DNA from: Todiramphus chloris collaris
Lineage: Eukaryota > Chordata > Aves > Coraciiformes > Alcedinidae
DNA length: 64,000 nucleotides
Direction: 5' to 3'
NCBI GenBank assembly: GCA_025345505.1
Contig: JANVCC010000018.1
Location: 55,261,656 to 55,325,655 of the forward strand
This document shows positions 1-13,600 of this stretch, piece by piece. The notes below the pieces were generated by a model that was given only the letters and a program-made list of their open reading frames with translations, did no database searches and was not told the DNA's origin. Made by a program: the position numbers and the translations under genes. The stretch's first letter is position 1; the number at the start of each line of letters is the position of its first letter.

Positions 1-2263
1 ATCAGCATCAGAAAGAAAAGGAAAGCTTCTCTATTTCTGTAAACAGCTGACTCCCCTCAAAGAGGGCAACTCTGGTTTCTCTGTACTTAGTGTGTCCTGG
101 ACTGAAGCCAGACTGGCATTATGAAACATGTTTTAAACTGAACCAGTTTCTACTTTCCAGAGCAGAGCAGTAAAAGCAGAAACAATCCACCTCTTACTCA
201 GTGTTTATACTGTAGACAATTGGTAAAAGTACTCCAAATATTTAAAGACTAGAATTTTTTTCAAGGATGAGGTACCTGAACATGTAGATTGGGATTGCTG
301 AGCACTTGTTGCACAGATTTCATTTTTAAATCAGTGGGAATTGATCGCCATAATAACTTGAAAATGTTACTAGGCTTTTAAAAATATTTCCCACCTTAAA
401 ATACATTCCAAGTATTTCGAAGCATGAAGTTATTTTTTTTAAAAGTGAATAAATGATCAGACCTACAGTCCATTTGTTTGCACACAGGAAAACACGAGTT
501 AACTGTATACACACTTAATAAATGGGCCAAATGGGCAATAGACTAGCAACGCAGACATTAATTTAAATGTCTGGTTTACAGCATTTAAGACTTCCTGCTG
601 TCCATAGCTAGCTGACTTTCTAAGTGGTTACCTAAGGTAACCAACTTACTTACATAAGTTAGAATTACCTTACTCTAACCACAATATGTTAGTTTCTCTG
701 TAGCGGCGGAACATGTACAGATATTGTACCAATTGTGAGTGTCACTGCCCCAAAATTCTTAAACTTATACCTAAAGCTAACATATTTGTCCTCATACTTA
801 CTTTGAGTCTATGAGAAATCTCCCAGGCTGCAGCCAAACTAACCATCTGAGTTATCCAGGCCCACAGGCACAGTGGACTCCAAGTTTTAATGAATTTCAG
901 TGAGAATTTGGAGCCTCTATTCCCCCTCAAGGCCTGCTTTTTTTACAGGCAGTCCTGAGTTTTCTGACTTTTTGTCTCTCCAGGTCATTAGACTATTGAC
1001 TTTACCTGGTACTTCTGAAGAAAAGCAGACTGATTCCTTTGATAAGTCATTGCCAATTTTGTCATATTTTCTTTATTCCACTGCAAAAGATATACTATCT
1101 GCTTACTCATCAACACTGAAAGCCATATCATCTTTTCGTTTTGCATATTCACTAGTTGCTAATAAATTCTATAGAAACCTCTTAAGTCAGTGCTTAAACA
1201 GCAGTCTGAAGACTAGGGAACACCTTACATGCCTATAGCCATCAAAACAAGTCATCTAATCTAATTTATTCATCTAGGACCCTTTTGCATTTGGCACAAC
1301 TAATACCTCTAGCAGCAACTCATGAATTACCATGAGAAGTAGCTATCTCCCTGTTGCCTGTAGTGTGACTTTGTTAAACTTTTTGCCAGACAGAGATTGC
1401 TGTTAGCTTCTGGCCATCACACTCATGAAATCTTTACGATTTTACCCTCTGGCTCTTTTGTGTTATTTCTTATATATTATCAGTTTCATATATATTAATC
1501 TACAAGCATACAGACCTTGTTAAATCTGCTTTTTGAAATGGTTTACATCTTAAAACTTTTCATAGTTATCAAATAGCCTGAGAAAAGGACCAAAATCCAG
1601 AAGTTAATTTTGATTTTGTCACTGACAAGCTGTATGTGGCCTCAGGGCTAGCCTGTCTCCTTGCAGCCTACTCCGAGACAGAGGACATGTGTACTTGCAC
1701 AGCTCTCAGCAGCAAAATAAGGACCAAATTGTGACTCATTGTCACATTTCTGTTTGACTCCTGCTTCTCTCTTGCTCCACTGGGGAAATAATCTGTGGCA
1801 GACAAACAGCTGGCATAGAAACCTTGTGTTTCTCCTCTCCTCACCTCCCCAGATTCTATCAGTGCACAGTCTCTGGTGCATTGCAGCAGGCAGATCTGAG
1901 TTTCTCTTCACTCTTCCCTGCATGGGAGGTTAAAATGTCATGGGACAGCCATCAACCTTGCACTGTGACCTGCCGTAGATTTAAGTAGAAAGGATCAACT
2001 CTAGGGCTGCTGCTGGAGCTATTGTGCACATACAGATTAATCTGCACATTGTTGGAAGCCATTTCTCAGAGGTTCCAGGCTTTTTGTATTAATATTTCAG
2101 TGGTGGCTCTCTAACTACATCTGCCGTTGAGCCCAGTCCAATCCTTGTCTTCATAAACACAGCAGAGTAACATAGTTAGATACACATGGCTTTCTAGGCA
2201 ATCTTTTAAGTGGATCACCATAAAGTCCCTGGCCATTACAGAATGCTCATTAGCAGAGAAATG
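1..2263. other. Unique-looking AT-rich DNA, no gene
   Basis: I see no recognisable coding sequence, RNA gene or transposon here. Open frames at 900-1238 (+) and 1648-1923 (-) are short and resemble no family I know. Composition shifts from AT-rich (1-1600) to somewhat more GC-rich at about 1640-2060, where a short palindromic site sits. This could be intergenic or intronic. A repeat too diverged for me to recognise by eye could still be present. Confidence 0.6.
2033..2044. promoter_or_regulatory. Perfect palindrome CAGATTAATCTG (homeodomain-type site)
   Basis: The 12 bases CAGATTAATCTG equal their own reverse complement. They hold two head-to-head GATTA cores, the kind of core bound by K50 homeodomain factors (OTX, PITX class). 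The palindrome is seen directly. Any binding or regulatory role is inference, and a perfect 12-mer palindrome is expected by chance a number of times in 64 kb. Confidence 0.3.
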
Positions 2264-2340
2264 TAATAATAACAATAATAACAGTAACAATAGTAACAAA
2301 AATAATAATTATTATAAGTAATAGTAAAAACAACAACAAT
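2264..2340. repeat. Degenerate TAA/CAA trinucleotide-rich repeat
   Basis: About 77 bases made almost wholly of TAA, CAA, GTAA and AAT units. This is an imperfect microsatellite, probably an old slippage tract. The minus-strand frame across it encodes only leucine or tyrosine/cysteine runs and is not a gene. Confidence 0.75.
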
Positions 2341-2605
2341 AGATCCTGAGAGTGTTTGAGACACAGAGTACTTAGTATCTGTACTGAGATTTTTTTTTAA
2401 ATATGGTTTTAAGTGCTCCCGCATTTTAATAGCACGCTTCTCTGGTTGCAACTACATGTAATATGAGGATGCTGAAGATAATCCTTTGGAATCTCCTAAA
2501 TATTTGTCAGCAGGAGACCTAGGTCCTGTCACCTTTCTAAGGACATTTATAAATTGCTATCTTCAGAGATCTCCTTTTGTCTTTCACTGAGTACACTTCA
2601 CCAGT

Positions 2606-2639
2606 ATTTCCACAGCTAACAATTTGTAGCTGTGGAAAT
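2606..2639. repeat. Perfect 13-bp inverted repeat with 8-base spacer
   Basis: The arm ATTTCCACAGCTA (2606-2618) is followed after 8 bases by its exact reverse complement TAGCTGTGGAAAT (2627-2639). The stem is short for a microRNA precursor, and no larger terminal inverted repeat is evident around it. It may be a chance hairpin, a remnant of a DNA transposon, or a paired-site regulatory element. Confidence 0.6.
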
Positions 2640-5600
2640 GAATAGGGAGCATATGTGGCTTCTGATGCAAGTAGACAGGCCAGGGTCATTTTTTGGTGGC
2701 TACATTTTTAAGCTACTGATTCTTGTTGTCATTATTGTGATGCTGACCTGAAAGAGCATCCCACTGGCCCCAAGCACCTGTCTCTGAACAGACCTGGTAT
2801 TGACGTGGGCTGTCAGAAAATGCTAACTTAAGATGTGCACCAACAGTATCATTCTGCCAGGGCTGGACCACCTCTCTAAACCAACAACCACAGTGGTCAT
2901 GGCAGTATTGAGGCCTGTATCTCTGTTGTGCCATGCTCTCTGATGTGTCAGCATGATACCCCAAAAGGTAAGGAGCCCAACAGTCTAGCTGATGTGTAGC
3001 TGACTGTAAGATAGAGTTAAGAATACTACCACAAGGAGTAAATACTTTGATACTAAAAAAGTTACAAAGACCCCAGCAAATCATGAGCTGGGATGTAGTA
3101 TGAAACAGAATACAATCAAAAAGGAATTGTGTGAAGCAAAAGATATTTTAGTTGTTTTTTTATTTGTCCAAAATATGTGTTGCTGAAGTTTCAATCTGAA
3201 CTTTCAGACTGCTTTGTAAGTGCCTGCAGTAGGCCCAGAGGAAAATAAACATTAGCCCCAGGCTGAATTCTTAGTTTTCTGCCATAAGTAAAATTTCCAT
3301 GTCACAGATACACAGTTTAAAAATCAGCCAATTAACATAAGTCCATTCCAAATATAAGAAAACTAAACTAAACTTAACTACATATATGGCTTATTTAGCT
3401 GTCATGCTGAAGATTGGTTTATTGTGGAACTGATGTCCCTTATCATCAGAAGTCAATTGCTTTGCACAGGAAAATCACAGATGAAAGACACACAATATTG
3501 CATCCAAGGAACACTTGTAAAGGCACTGTAAAAGAACTGAAAAGACTCTTTGTTTTATTTTTATTCTATTTCAGGGTCCTTTATTCTCTTTCTTTAATAT
3601 GCTAAATGTCTGAAAATTAACTTCCAGAAAAGTGAAAGTCTTTTCTTTTTGTTATTAATTTTGGACTAAAAATCATATTAATTTGAATTTGTTTGTTTGT
3701 TTTCTTGTAGAACCTTGCAAGAGGTACTCCCATACTGCTCCTGGTACTAATGTGTCCATTTTGGAAGACAAATATAATTTCACAGATTTCCCTGATAACA
3801 GACACAAAATAGCTACTTTCCAACAAACCTGGTTAAGAATATCCAAAGAAGCCAGCACTAGCATTTGGGTTAGGGCTGTCAGGCTGAACCACCTGTTTTG
3901 GCAGTATTTGCTGCCAGAAGCGAATTATAGATCCATCCAACTGCTGATTAAAAAATTGTACACATATCGTCTCCTTGCTGTGGCTAACCAGACATCAGTC
4001 AGGGATTGTACAACTTGACATAGTCCTAACATCAATCCTTTAGAAGACAACAGGCTCACTAATAGTGCTTAATTCTGATCCTCTTACGAACATTAACAAT
4101 GAAAAATGGAAGACAAACAACTTTCATAGACTGATGCACCACAGAACTTTGACAAATAAAAAGAAAATTACTTTCAGAAGACTGTTTAAAAACATTTTTT
4201 CTTATAGCCTCATTATTAAATTAAGAGAAACTGTGGAGTAATATGCATTGGGGGGAAAAAAAAAAAAAAAAAGTCAGAATGAAATTCAACAGAAATATCC
4301 AGCATTAAATTTAAAGAAGGTTGCATTTTAAATAAATCCCCTGTCTGACTGTGGTTGATAAAATATTGTTATGCATCTAAAATGTTATTTAAATATGAAT
4401 GGTCAGGAAATATTAAAATACATGAAACAATATTTTAGAATATGTATTTATTGGTTAATACAATTGCTTTTCATTCTTGCAAGCCTAGCTCTGGCATACT
4501 TATTCCAGCACAACTTTCACTGGCTTCTTTAGTTCACCTGAATAAGGACTGCAGAACTGACAGTATTTACCTTTCAGTAACTTCATGTACAGTTCACAAA
4601 TACTCAGTGCTCCTTATGGAAAAATCAGGGCTACCCAACAAAGTTATTCTGACTCTGACAAATCTCTGATTATAAGGGACTACCGAAGCTTTACCAGAGC
4701 AAAGGCTTGAGGGTGGAATCACCTGACATTCATTTGGGCCCCTTCTTGCTCTAATGGAGCTGCCCAAGAAGTGTTGTTCTGCAAATGAGATTAATGCTAT
4801 TTTTAGAGATGTACAGAAATCTAGCTTCAGTAACCGGTTGAAAGTCAGGCTACAGGAGTGAAAAAGAAAAGAGAAAAAAGAAGAAAGAAAAGTAGAAAGC
4901 AATCCAACAAGCAACATTAAACGATCCTGGAGTGAAAGGATTATTTGCAAGAAATCATATTGACACGCTAGCTCAATTATGCTGTCAAACTACACATCAT
5001 TTTTGGTTAATTATATTTGAAAATAGTTACTGTACCTTCTGCTGTAATCTCGGCCATGATGATGATGGTAAGGGATACTCTGTTAAAAGGTCAGGATCTA
5101 CTGTGGCAGCTTAGAGAATACTTCTGGGTTGCTGGCTGCAGAATGAGAAGGAGGGAGGTCCTCTGCTTTTTCTACTTCTGTTCCTTCTTTTGAGCCACTC
5201 TGAACTTTCTCTTTCCTCTGCAGACTCCTGCTCTTCGAGAGCAATCTAAGGCCTTCCAGAGGCAACACTTAAAGCTCAGTCTACAGTGTCAGCTTATAAC
5301 AAAAATAGCCATGCCTCACAGTGAATCTTCAGCATGTTTTTTCTAATATCTTAAGAACCATGCACACGACAAATAAAAAAATAAAAAGGCCCAGCCCTAA
5401 ACAGAACGGAAACACATGGAAAGGCAGCAAAAAGCAAAAGAACTGGGAAAGAACTGTTTAACACTCCTGCAGCCTCACTAGCATAATTGCAGTTCTTTGG
5501 GGGGTATGTCAGGAAACATGAAATATAGAGTTCAAAGTAACCTTATCCATCTCAGCTCAACTTTATTCTTAGCACACTCAGTGCTTAGCACATTCTTCCT

Positions 5601-8600
5601 GGCCTTATTTGGTTTGGGGAGGGTCCTGTGAAGCTTAGCACTGACTAAGGGGGAGGGTAAATTTAGGTGATTTTCTTTGCTTTGATTCTTAGCTGCAGTT
5701 CAGAGTCCATTAAGACACCACTTTAAAGCCATGAAAATGGTAAATGCTTCAGTTTGGATTTTTTTTGGTACTCTTCCCATTTGCTGCAATTATCACACAT
5801 ACCTGTGAAGTTCATCTCAGTATTACAGAACACTGTTAAAAATGTAAATAGAAGTTTATGTAGTCTAAATGCATGACAGTAATATACACAAGTACTAATC
5901 AGATTTTTTTTTTTTTCTTAGTTCTGATTCATGGAAAAAACCAGCTCAAAAAATCTGTGATTTTGAGCAAGATTTTATAAAACTGAAAACAAATGGAGTT
6001 TTAAAACAATATAGAGGAACAAAAGTATTAACAATTTAAATAAGAATAATGATTTCAAAACCTGAGTAATCTTTTCATTGCATTGCTTGCAATTTCACGG
6101 TTGTGGAACTATGTATGTGGGTAAAAGCTTGAAAATGAAATTAGCAAAAAAGTGCCCTTGAGCCAGCATACCTCTGCATTAAATGTCATCGTCACATGAA
6201 ATCAGAAACCATCTTAAACAGTTCTCACTAGGGGACCTATAGTCAGCTCTTCAATGCTAAAGGGGCTGGCATTTGCACTTCTCATCTTCCCCCCAGGAGA
6301 TATAAGCACCTGGCTCTGTAGCAAAGTATAAGGAAAGAAATCTATTTATCCAGTGCAGAAGTGAAGGTTCACTGAACAGTCTACAGTCACCACCAGGATT
6401 TTTCTCTTCTCTCTATTTTAACACACTTCAAACCTGCCGCATGTCTGAAAATATTTGCCTTTTCTATCCAAAGCCTACAATCAATGCTTCATCCCCTTTC
6501 TTCTTCAGCTCTAGTAATCAAATCATTTGCACTGACAAGTCTTGATTACTTGACACTCAATAGTCAGTACTTTTCTGGTCATCCTCCTAAGCCTCCATTT
6601 GTTCCTTTAGTCTGTCCTTCAGAAGATCCTCTTCAGTAAGGCTGATGAAAAGAGTTTAGACAAAACCTTATTCCTTAAAAATTCATAAATACTGAAATGT
6701 TCTGTGGAATCACTTTTGCATCAACAAAAGAGCTGCCCACAATAGCTCACTGGTTAATAAAGAGTGCTATGTCATGTGATACTAAGGCAAAGTCCTTGTC
6801 CTTCTTAATTACTTCTTCTGCTCACACAGTTTCATTTTACATGAACTGTTAAATATTTTGGGTCATCTGTATTTTGACAGCTATACTGCTTGCTTGAGAT
6901 GTGAGAGATGTTATCTCAGCTGAATACCTGAAGCACAGAGCTAATCAATATTGTGAAGTCAAGATGGCTTTCAGATGTATTACTATTCAAAATGAAATAA
7001 AATAATAAAGGCTCTGTTCAGATATATAAGATGAAAGACCTGGGGAAAATATTAATGTCTGAATTTTGCTCTTATTTTATGTAGTAAGATCCTGAGACTG
7101 TGGGCTATAACCAGACATGTCTGTTTGTATAACTATGTATATTGTTGTCTCTCCCTCAGTATTCCTATTTCGTCTTCTACCACCTGCCCTCTCGCCTCCA
7201 TGCTTCTTCCTTTGCTGCTATTTATGCTCACCCTCAATTATGGCCTGATATTCTGAAATGAAAGTATAAGAGCAGATGAAGTGAGAGAAACCAACTGGAA
7301 ATCAATTTTCTACAACCAAGTGGCCAGAAAGAGAACTGCATGGTAGTCTCTGCACCCCTTGCATATGCAAAACATTAATTATGGGAAGCAGGCTGAAGTT
7401 GTCATATGCACAAATATCTTACAAGTACAGCTCTAGGCAACTGTATTGGAAGTTACAGAACTGCTCCCTTTAATGGGAAAAAAGTCAAGGCATTTGGGTG
7501 TCATATTTACTTGAGATAATCATGGTCTTTGCAAAAATATACAGAACTAAGGTAAACCAAGTTCTGCTTCTGTGTATATACATGTACATTTATTTGGATA
7601 AGCAAACATTACTATCTGAAAACTATACAGACTATAATATTTCTTATTCAGGAATCTAAGCAAGGGAAATTATCAAAATTTTGTTTAGGGCTGATTAGAA
7701 AATTTGTTAAAATATGAAATTTAGTGTCTGGCTCAAGTTTAGGAGTTTCCTCTACACTAATCTGTGAAATTCACATTATGCAGAAAGCCAGCACAAAATC
7801 TATGCAGTTCTTCTTCCAGCAAAATAAACATTATTTCCCTGACTTAGCTTATATATTGAACCTGACCCAGAATGCATTCTGATGAGAGCCTTCCCTAACC
7901 TGATAGGGAACCTTCTTTTGTAAAACGTCCTTTCTGTGTCCTTGTTCATATTTCAAACAATAAAAATTAAAACCCTTAAAACTACTTTGGTGCTTGCAAG
8001 CAATACCTAAACCTAGACTCACACATTTTCTCCTCGTTTTCTTTCAATCAGTTCTCAGATACAATGTGAAAATGCTCTCGGCTCAAGTTAGTGATAGGTA
8101 CACGCTTCCCACTCACAGGGGCTTCACAGTAAATGAACAGTCCCAGGATCAGATCTCACATTCAGTGGTGATGGAGGGAGTTGTAGTAGCAGGTTAGTGT
8201 CCCTCCTCACACCAGATTCCTGAGGTATATAGTTCTGTCTTAAAGAAAGTAAAAATGAAGGTTCATACCATATATGAACTATAAAATGAATGTGCATACT
8301 ATATGCTGCTACATATGTTTGCATGTAACCATGTGCCTTGATCTCAGATAATGTGTATTTCAGTGAGAATCCTAACTGATAAATCAAAGAAAAGCAATTA
8401 TTTTTATATCTTATTTTAGGAAATTGTCAGAGGTTTACTATTTAACAGACTCTGATACAAACTCCTGCTTATAGATGAAAAGTTGTGTTGTTCATATAAT
8501 CAAACTATGAGTATACAAATACTTTATGTGCTGATTTCTGGATTGCCTTGGTATTATTAAAAAGGGAATAGAGCAAGACAACAGATCACATTGAATTACT

Positions 8601-10578
8601 AAATAATGAGAGAAAAAACTTTCATACGGATACAAGGAAGCATTTGAGGAATTGAGTAAAACTGTCAGTCAACATGAAAATGCAGAACAATATTTGAATT
8701 TGTCTGCTAGCCCATTACCAAGGAATTCAGTCCTACAAAGTCAAATTAAGAAAAAGAAAAGGGCTTTGTATCTCAGTGAATGTTTAACAGCACAGCAGGG
8801 TCAAGTAAAGGAAACTTAACCTTAACTGTGATATATCTGATGAATCCTGGGAGGGCATTGTTACCAGAAACAGTCAGTAATCAACAGATAAGAACTAAGT
8901 ATAAGATGGAAGTATGATGCTTGGGAGAGGCTGGATGGTACTGAATCCAGTGAGTAGTAAAGACACATGAAGAAGCAAATATAGGATTAGAATGATTTCT
9001 GTGACCAAGCTTTGATGTGTATATGAAGACAAATACTAATATTTATTTGAGGTATCAGCTTGTTTCCACTGAAACGGATATTTCCACTCATATTTTTTTG
9101 TTTCTTTGTCTTATTTCAGTCCTAGTGGTACTACCCTGTGGTTTTCAGTACGAATAGAAGCAAGCATTCATATTCTGATGTCCCTGAAGACCACATATGT
9201 CAGAGATGTAGTTATGACATTCTATGGACCATTACACAACTCTAAAGTAATTGTTTTCAATTTATGATTGATATTTCATAAATAACAGTTGCAAGAGTTT
9301 TGGGATCAACATGAACAAAGTTTAGACTCATTCTGAATATATTAAAGTATACCCAAAGTAGAAAAGACCTAGCCAACATATCTGATCTAGGTTAAAGCTT
9401 GGTAGACTTTTAAACATTCTAATAAATCAGTCTGCATCAATTTTCAATTAGAGTTGCATAAATTGTACCTTTAAACAATTTCATTTTTACTATGTAGGAG
9501 ACAGCTGAACTCCGTAGTAGATTCATCTACTTTTAATGCGAACAACTGACAGACAGTTAAGAAACCCTGTCTCTGTAGGCAGACTGGTCTGAATGCAAAT
9601 CAGCCTCTGCCTGGGGACAGCTGACAAGCACACTGGAGTCACATCACCTTGGCACTCTGAGCTCATTAAGGAACATTTGGTAGGTTAGGTTTCACAAAAA
9701 GAAATTACTCCAAGACTACATGATAGAAACTCAGCAGGTACAAAAGAAAGTATCTATGATACTGAATATTCCACTTTACCATGGACAATATTCCCAATTA
9801 GACATCATACTGAAAAACTGCTGATGTAACCTCAGTCTGGGTGTGTGACTGAATAATAAACCATTTTGAACATTCAAAAAGGCTCACTGATTATAAAACT
9901 ACTGCCAGGAAACAAGGATTTTACAAGATATGCTACTCAGTCTTCTAGCAAGCTGAGTAGACGGTTACTGGAGGGAAATCAGGCTAACAAGGCCTAATTT
10001 TTTTTTCTGTGGTTTCAGTGTTTTTTTTCAGCATTCTTTGCTCTAACTGTACCATGTATTCCTATAAGCTAGGACATCTATTGCAGCATGTAGAGGTGAC
10101 CTGCATTTGGTTGATCCTTAGACATTCCATATTACATGTTTTTTCTTTTCCTTTGATCTACTTTACTATTGTTATTCTTAATGAGTATCATTTTATTAAC
10201 ACCCTTAAGGATTTACTTTCATTTCTGGAAAATTTCTCAGAATCTGACTCACAGATAAGACAACTTCCATGATAGTGAAGAAGGAGTATATGGAACTACT
10301 TTTAAGGAGCAATGACAAAAGGTCCACTTTAATTGTCCTTCAGGACAAGCTGCATCCAAGGTTGATAGTACACAGAACATCAAAAAAAAGATTGCTTTTT
10401 CAGAATTTTATTTTAAACCAAGTTTCTATGCTGAAAAAACAAGGCTCAGAAACATGTAACAAAATAACTAAATTGTTCCTATACTTAAATTTCAGACCCA
10501 GATTCCAATTTCCACTGATATATTTCAAGTCTGTCTTCAGGCCTTACTCTTAAAAAAGTTTCAATAAAATTAATCTTT
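2640..10578. other. Unique-looking AT-rich DNA, no gene
   Basis: I recognise no exon, RNA gene or transposon in this stretch. The best open frames are 2713-3084 (-, 123 codons, with many Cys, Trp and His), 3683-4018 (+, 111 codons) and 4594-4950 (-). None has a recognisable domain, a convincing start context or splice-supported structure. A 17-base poly(A) run is at 4256-4272. A consensus octamer ATGCAAAT lies at about 9593-9600. Otherwise I see only AT-rich unique sequence. Confidence 0.55.
4256..4272 (+). repeat. Poly(A) run (17 bases)
   Basis: Seventeen consecutive A bases follow a short G run. No processed gene copy or SINE body is recognisable just upstream, so this is a simple homopolymer and not a demonstrated retrotransposon tail. 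Confidence 0.8.
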
Positions 10579-10606
10579 TATATATATATATATATATTTT
10601 TTTTTT
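10579..10606. repeat. (TA)n microsatellite followed by poly(T)
   Basis: Nine TA units (10579-10596) run directly into a 10-base T run (10597-10606). The bases just after it resemble the last few bases of a minus-strand CR1 3' end, but nothing more of CR1 follows, so I do not call an element. Confidence 0.75.
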
Positions 10607-13600
10607 AGATAGAATCATAGTTGAACGCACTGCCAAAAACAGATGAAAAGAAAAAGTCTCATGTGAAGACAGTGTTCTCATGCCAAGTACTTCAGAAAAA
10701 ATAAGGGGTAAAACTAACACTCAAATATTAGTAAAAACTAATGTGAACCCTTTTTTGGATGCTCAAAACTATCTGCTCAGAGTGGCCTTTGCAACCAAGA
10801 AGAAATCTCACCTTCTTTTCCATTTAAAGGCTTATTACTTTGTCTGATATGTTACATTGGGTACCACATGTCCTTAGATACTCAGTCTTGACTTCCCATA
10901 GTCACATTAGCAAAGGATTCCCCTTGTAAATTACTCCAGTCAAAACTTCAGGAGGCTTAACTGAATTTTGGCCCTTTCCTAGCTTTTCTGAGAGCAGACA
11001 CTCAGGATTTAGGCAGAGTGAATTAAAAGCCACTTCTAAGCTAAGCATCATTTGTTTGTAAATGTAACAGTAGTATGGAAATAGGCTTGGACAATAGAAT
11101 GTTATACATCCTTGTCTTTTCTTCTGAATTTATGCAGGTCTTTTTGTCCTCGGTATCCCCGTGTGTGTGATATAGTTCAACCTCTAAAAGGTGTCCTGCA
11201 GACACTCTGTGCCTCCTGAAGTTTGGGTTTTTCTCACAGCAGATTTTTCTGTTATTCCCAGGTCCCCACTTGCCCTGGGACATTAGGACCTTCTTGAGTT
11301 ATACATTTCCACAGATGGGATAGATATCGGCTCCTGGCAGTAGATAAATCATTCTTTGTGTCCTGAAATACAAAAGTCTGCATCTGGAATTACTCCTTTG
11401 TGTGCTACAAATTCAGTCACACACTCAGCAATGCACAAAACTATGATGCAAAATGCTCAAGGAAAAAATGTTGTCTGTTATTTGTCACAAGCATTTATAT
11501 ATAGAGAGAGATAAATACAGAAGAAAGGAGAAAAAAATAGAAGGCAAACAAAATATCTCATCAATTACCAACTGTAAGAAAGAAATTACAGGACAGGTAT
11601 CAGATTTATTAAAAAAATATGTTTCAACAATAGCTATAATTTTTCCTTTTTTTTCTCCCTCATTTGAGCCACAGTCTTGGACAGATCAAAGTCAGAATTG
11701 CAGATAAAAGCCCATATTATTATTATTAATTGTAATCATCATCACCTCCACTACTTAAACAGAAAATCTAACTAGGAAGCTTTTTAATTAGTAATTTTAG
11801 CTTCTTTACAGAGTACAAGTGGAAAATATGAATTAGTAAATTCAAATTTTTCAGTGCTGATGGTTGCACATTGAAAAAATATGTCTAAAGAATAATGGAT
11901 CTTTTAAAAGGAGAGACATATTTGATCATTAATGTCTTTACCACTCATCATAGCAGATATACACTAATTTTCCTTGAATAGTATGCCACCATTTGTCACT
12001 GTCAATCACATTAGTCTTCTGTCCAAGCTCCAACATACGTTTAAAGTCAACTTTCTAATGTAAACTATGAAGAATATTTGTCTGCAAAGCACTTCTGTAA
12101 AAAGTTACTAAGTCTTTCTTACTCTTCTCCCTGTCTCTCTGAAAAAGCAGACCACAGACAGACCAAATGTGGAGGAACACAATGATTCTTAAGGGACAGT
12201 TAAGCCATTTCTTTTTACAAATTCACAGGTTAAATGAAAATAAAAGTATTACCCTGGAGATACAGACTAGAAGATTCTCAGCTTTGTCCCCAGAGCTCAG
12301 AAGACAAGGCAAAGACATTGGGGACTTTTGGAAGCTACCGGCTGCATTCCCAGGGCCTGAGGAAACTGTCCAGCTCTGGCACAACTGGCACAAACTGCAG
12401 CTGCCAAGGAGCTGTTAGCAGTTGTTCTCTGTGGGCTGAAGGGGATGTACAACCTGATTTGGCAGTGTAGCCTGTAGAGCCATTGTGCTACCATAAGACA
12501 GTCCAGACTGGGACACAAGTATTTTCTGCATCAGGGGGGATTTGACCTTCAATGTAAAGCTGTGTGCTTGAGATCATTTTGTAGATCTTGGAAATAATTA
12601 TAACTGTATATTTAAAATCCAATTATAAAAGTATATTTAAAATCCAATTTTATATCCCCGGTGCTTTAAAAATTTTCTTTTCTGATCACTTGTGGTTCTT
12701 TGTGTTTCTTGAGTTACATGGACAGTTCAGACTTTTGCTCAAATTCATGCCTGGTGAAAGGTTTTGTGAAGCAAACCTAACCTAGATATTCAGATTCTAC
12801 TTCACCTAACAATACTACTTTATGATGAACAAGGGAAAGACATATTTCTTGTTACTTAGGTAACAGACAACTGAGAGAGGAGGAAAAGGGTTTTTTGTTT
12901 TGCAGAGGGAAGGTAGCTAGGGTTTTAGTTAATCTCTGTGGAAGGCAGATGTAACAATACTCCTTCACATTTCAGAGTAACAACAAAAAAAATGTTATCT
13001 ATTCCACAAATAAGAAACAGAGCATGCCAGTTGAGTAAAGAAATGCTTTGGTTCAGCTGCAGCTATAATAAAGGCCAGACATTGAAACTACACAAACACA
13101 GAACTGTAAATACAACCAACTATGAAGTGCACATTTTACACATCACGAAATTTGAGCTAATGTTCACAATCATGTTTATGTCCCACACACTGCAACGAGG
13201 CATCTGACAGAAATCTGGGGTGTTGTGCAGTCCTGGAAGAGGTTACGCACAGTGGCAGAAGACCACAGGCAGTGAGAGGTGTTTGCCACAAATAGGATTG
13301 TGGTCCCAATCCCCTTCCTTTGCTACCTGACTTGACAGACCTGTTCTGAAAATGACACCATCCCACTCCCTTTACAGCATTTGTCAAATGAGTCCTTCTT
13401 ACCTGACTCTCACCATCAGTATATTTTTTTTCTTAGCTAAAAAACAAGTCTTCATTTGTCATAGTAGTGCCCTGACAGTAACCAGCAAATACTACTGATA
13501 GACTAAGTCCTAATGGTCTTTTTAAACCACCAGAGTAACGTTACCAGTTCTTCCACTCCATAGTAACATAGGAACAAAAGTGAGTTGGGAAGTAAATTTG

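Noticed and set aside
2713-3084. 123-codon minus-strand frame rich in Cys, Trp and His
   Set aside because: It recalled no family with confidence, and there is no supporting start or splice context. An old repeat remains possible.
3683-4018. 111-codon plus-strand frame preceded by a T-rich tract and AG
   Set aside because: The acceptor-like context is weak, no donor or domain is convincing, and this is common by chance.
10611-10625. Possible CR1 terminus after the TA repeat
   Set aside because: Only one octamer-like unit matches and the rest of the CR1 3' end is absent.
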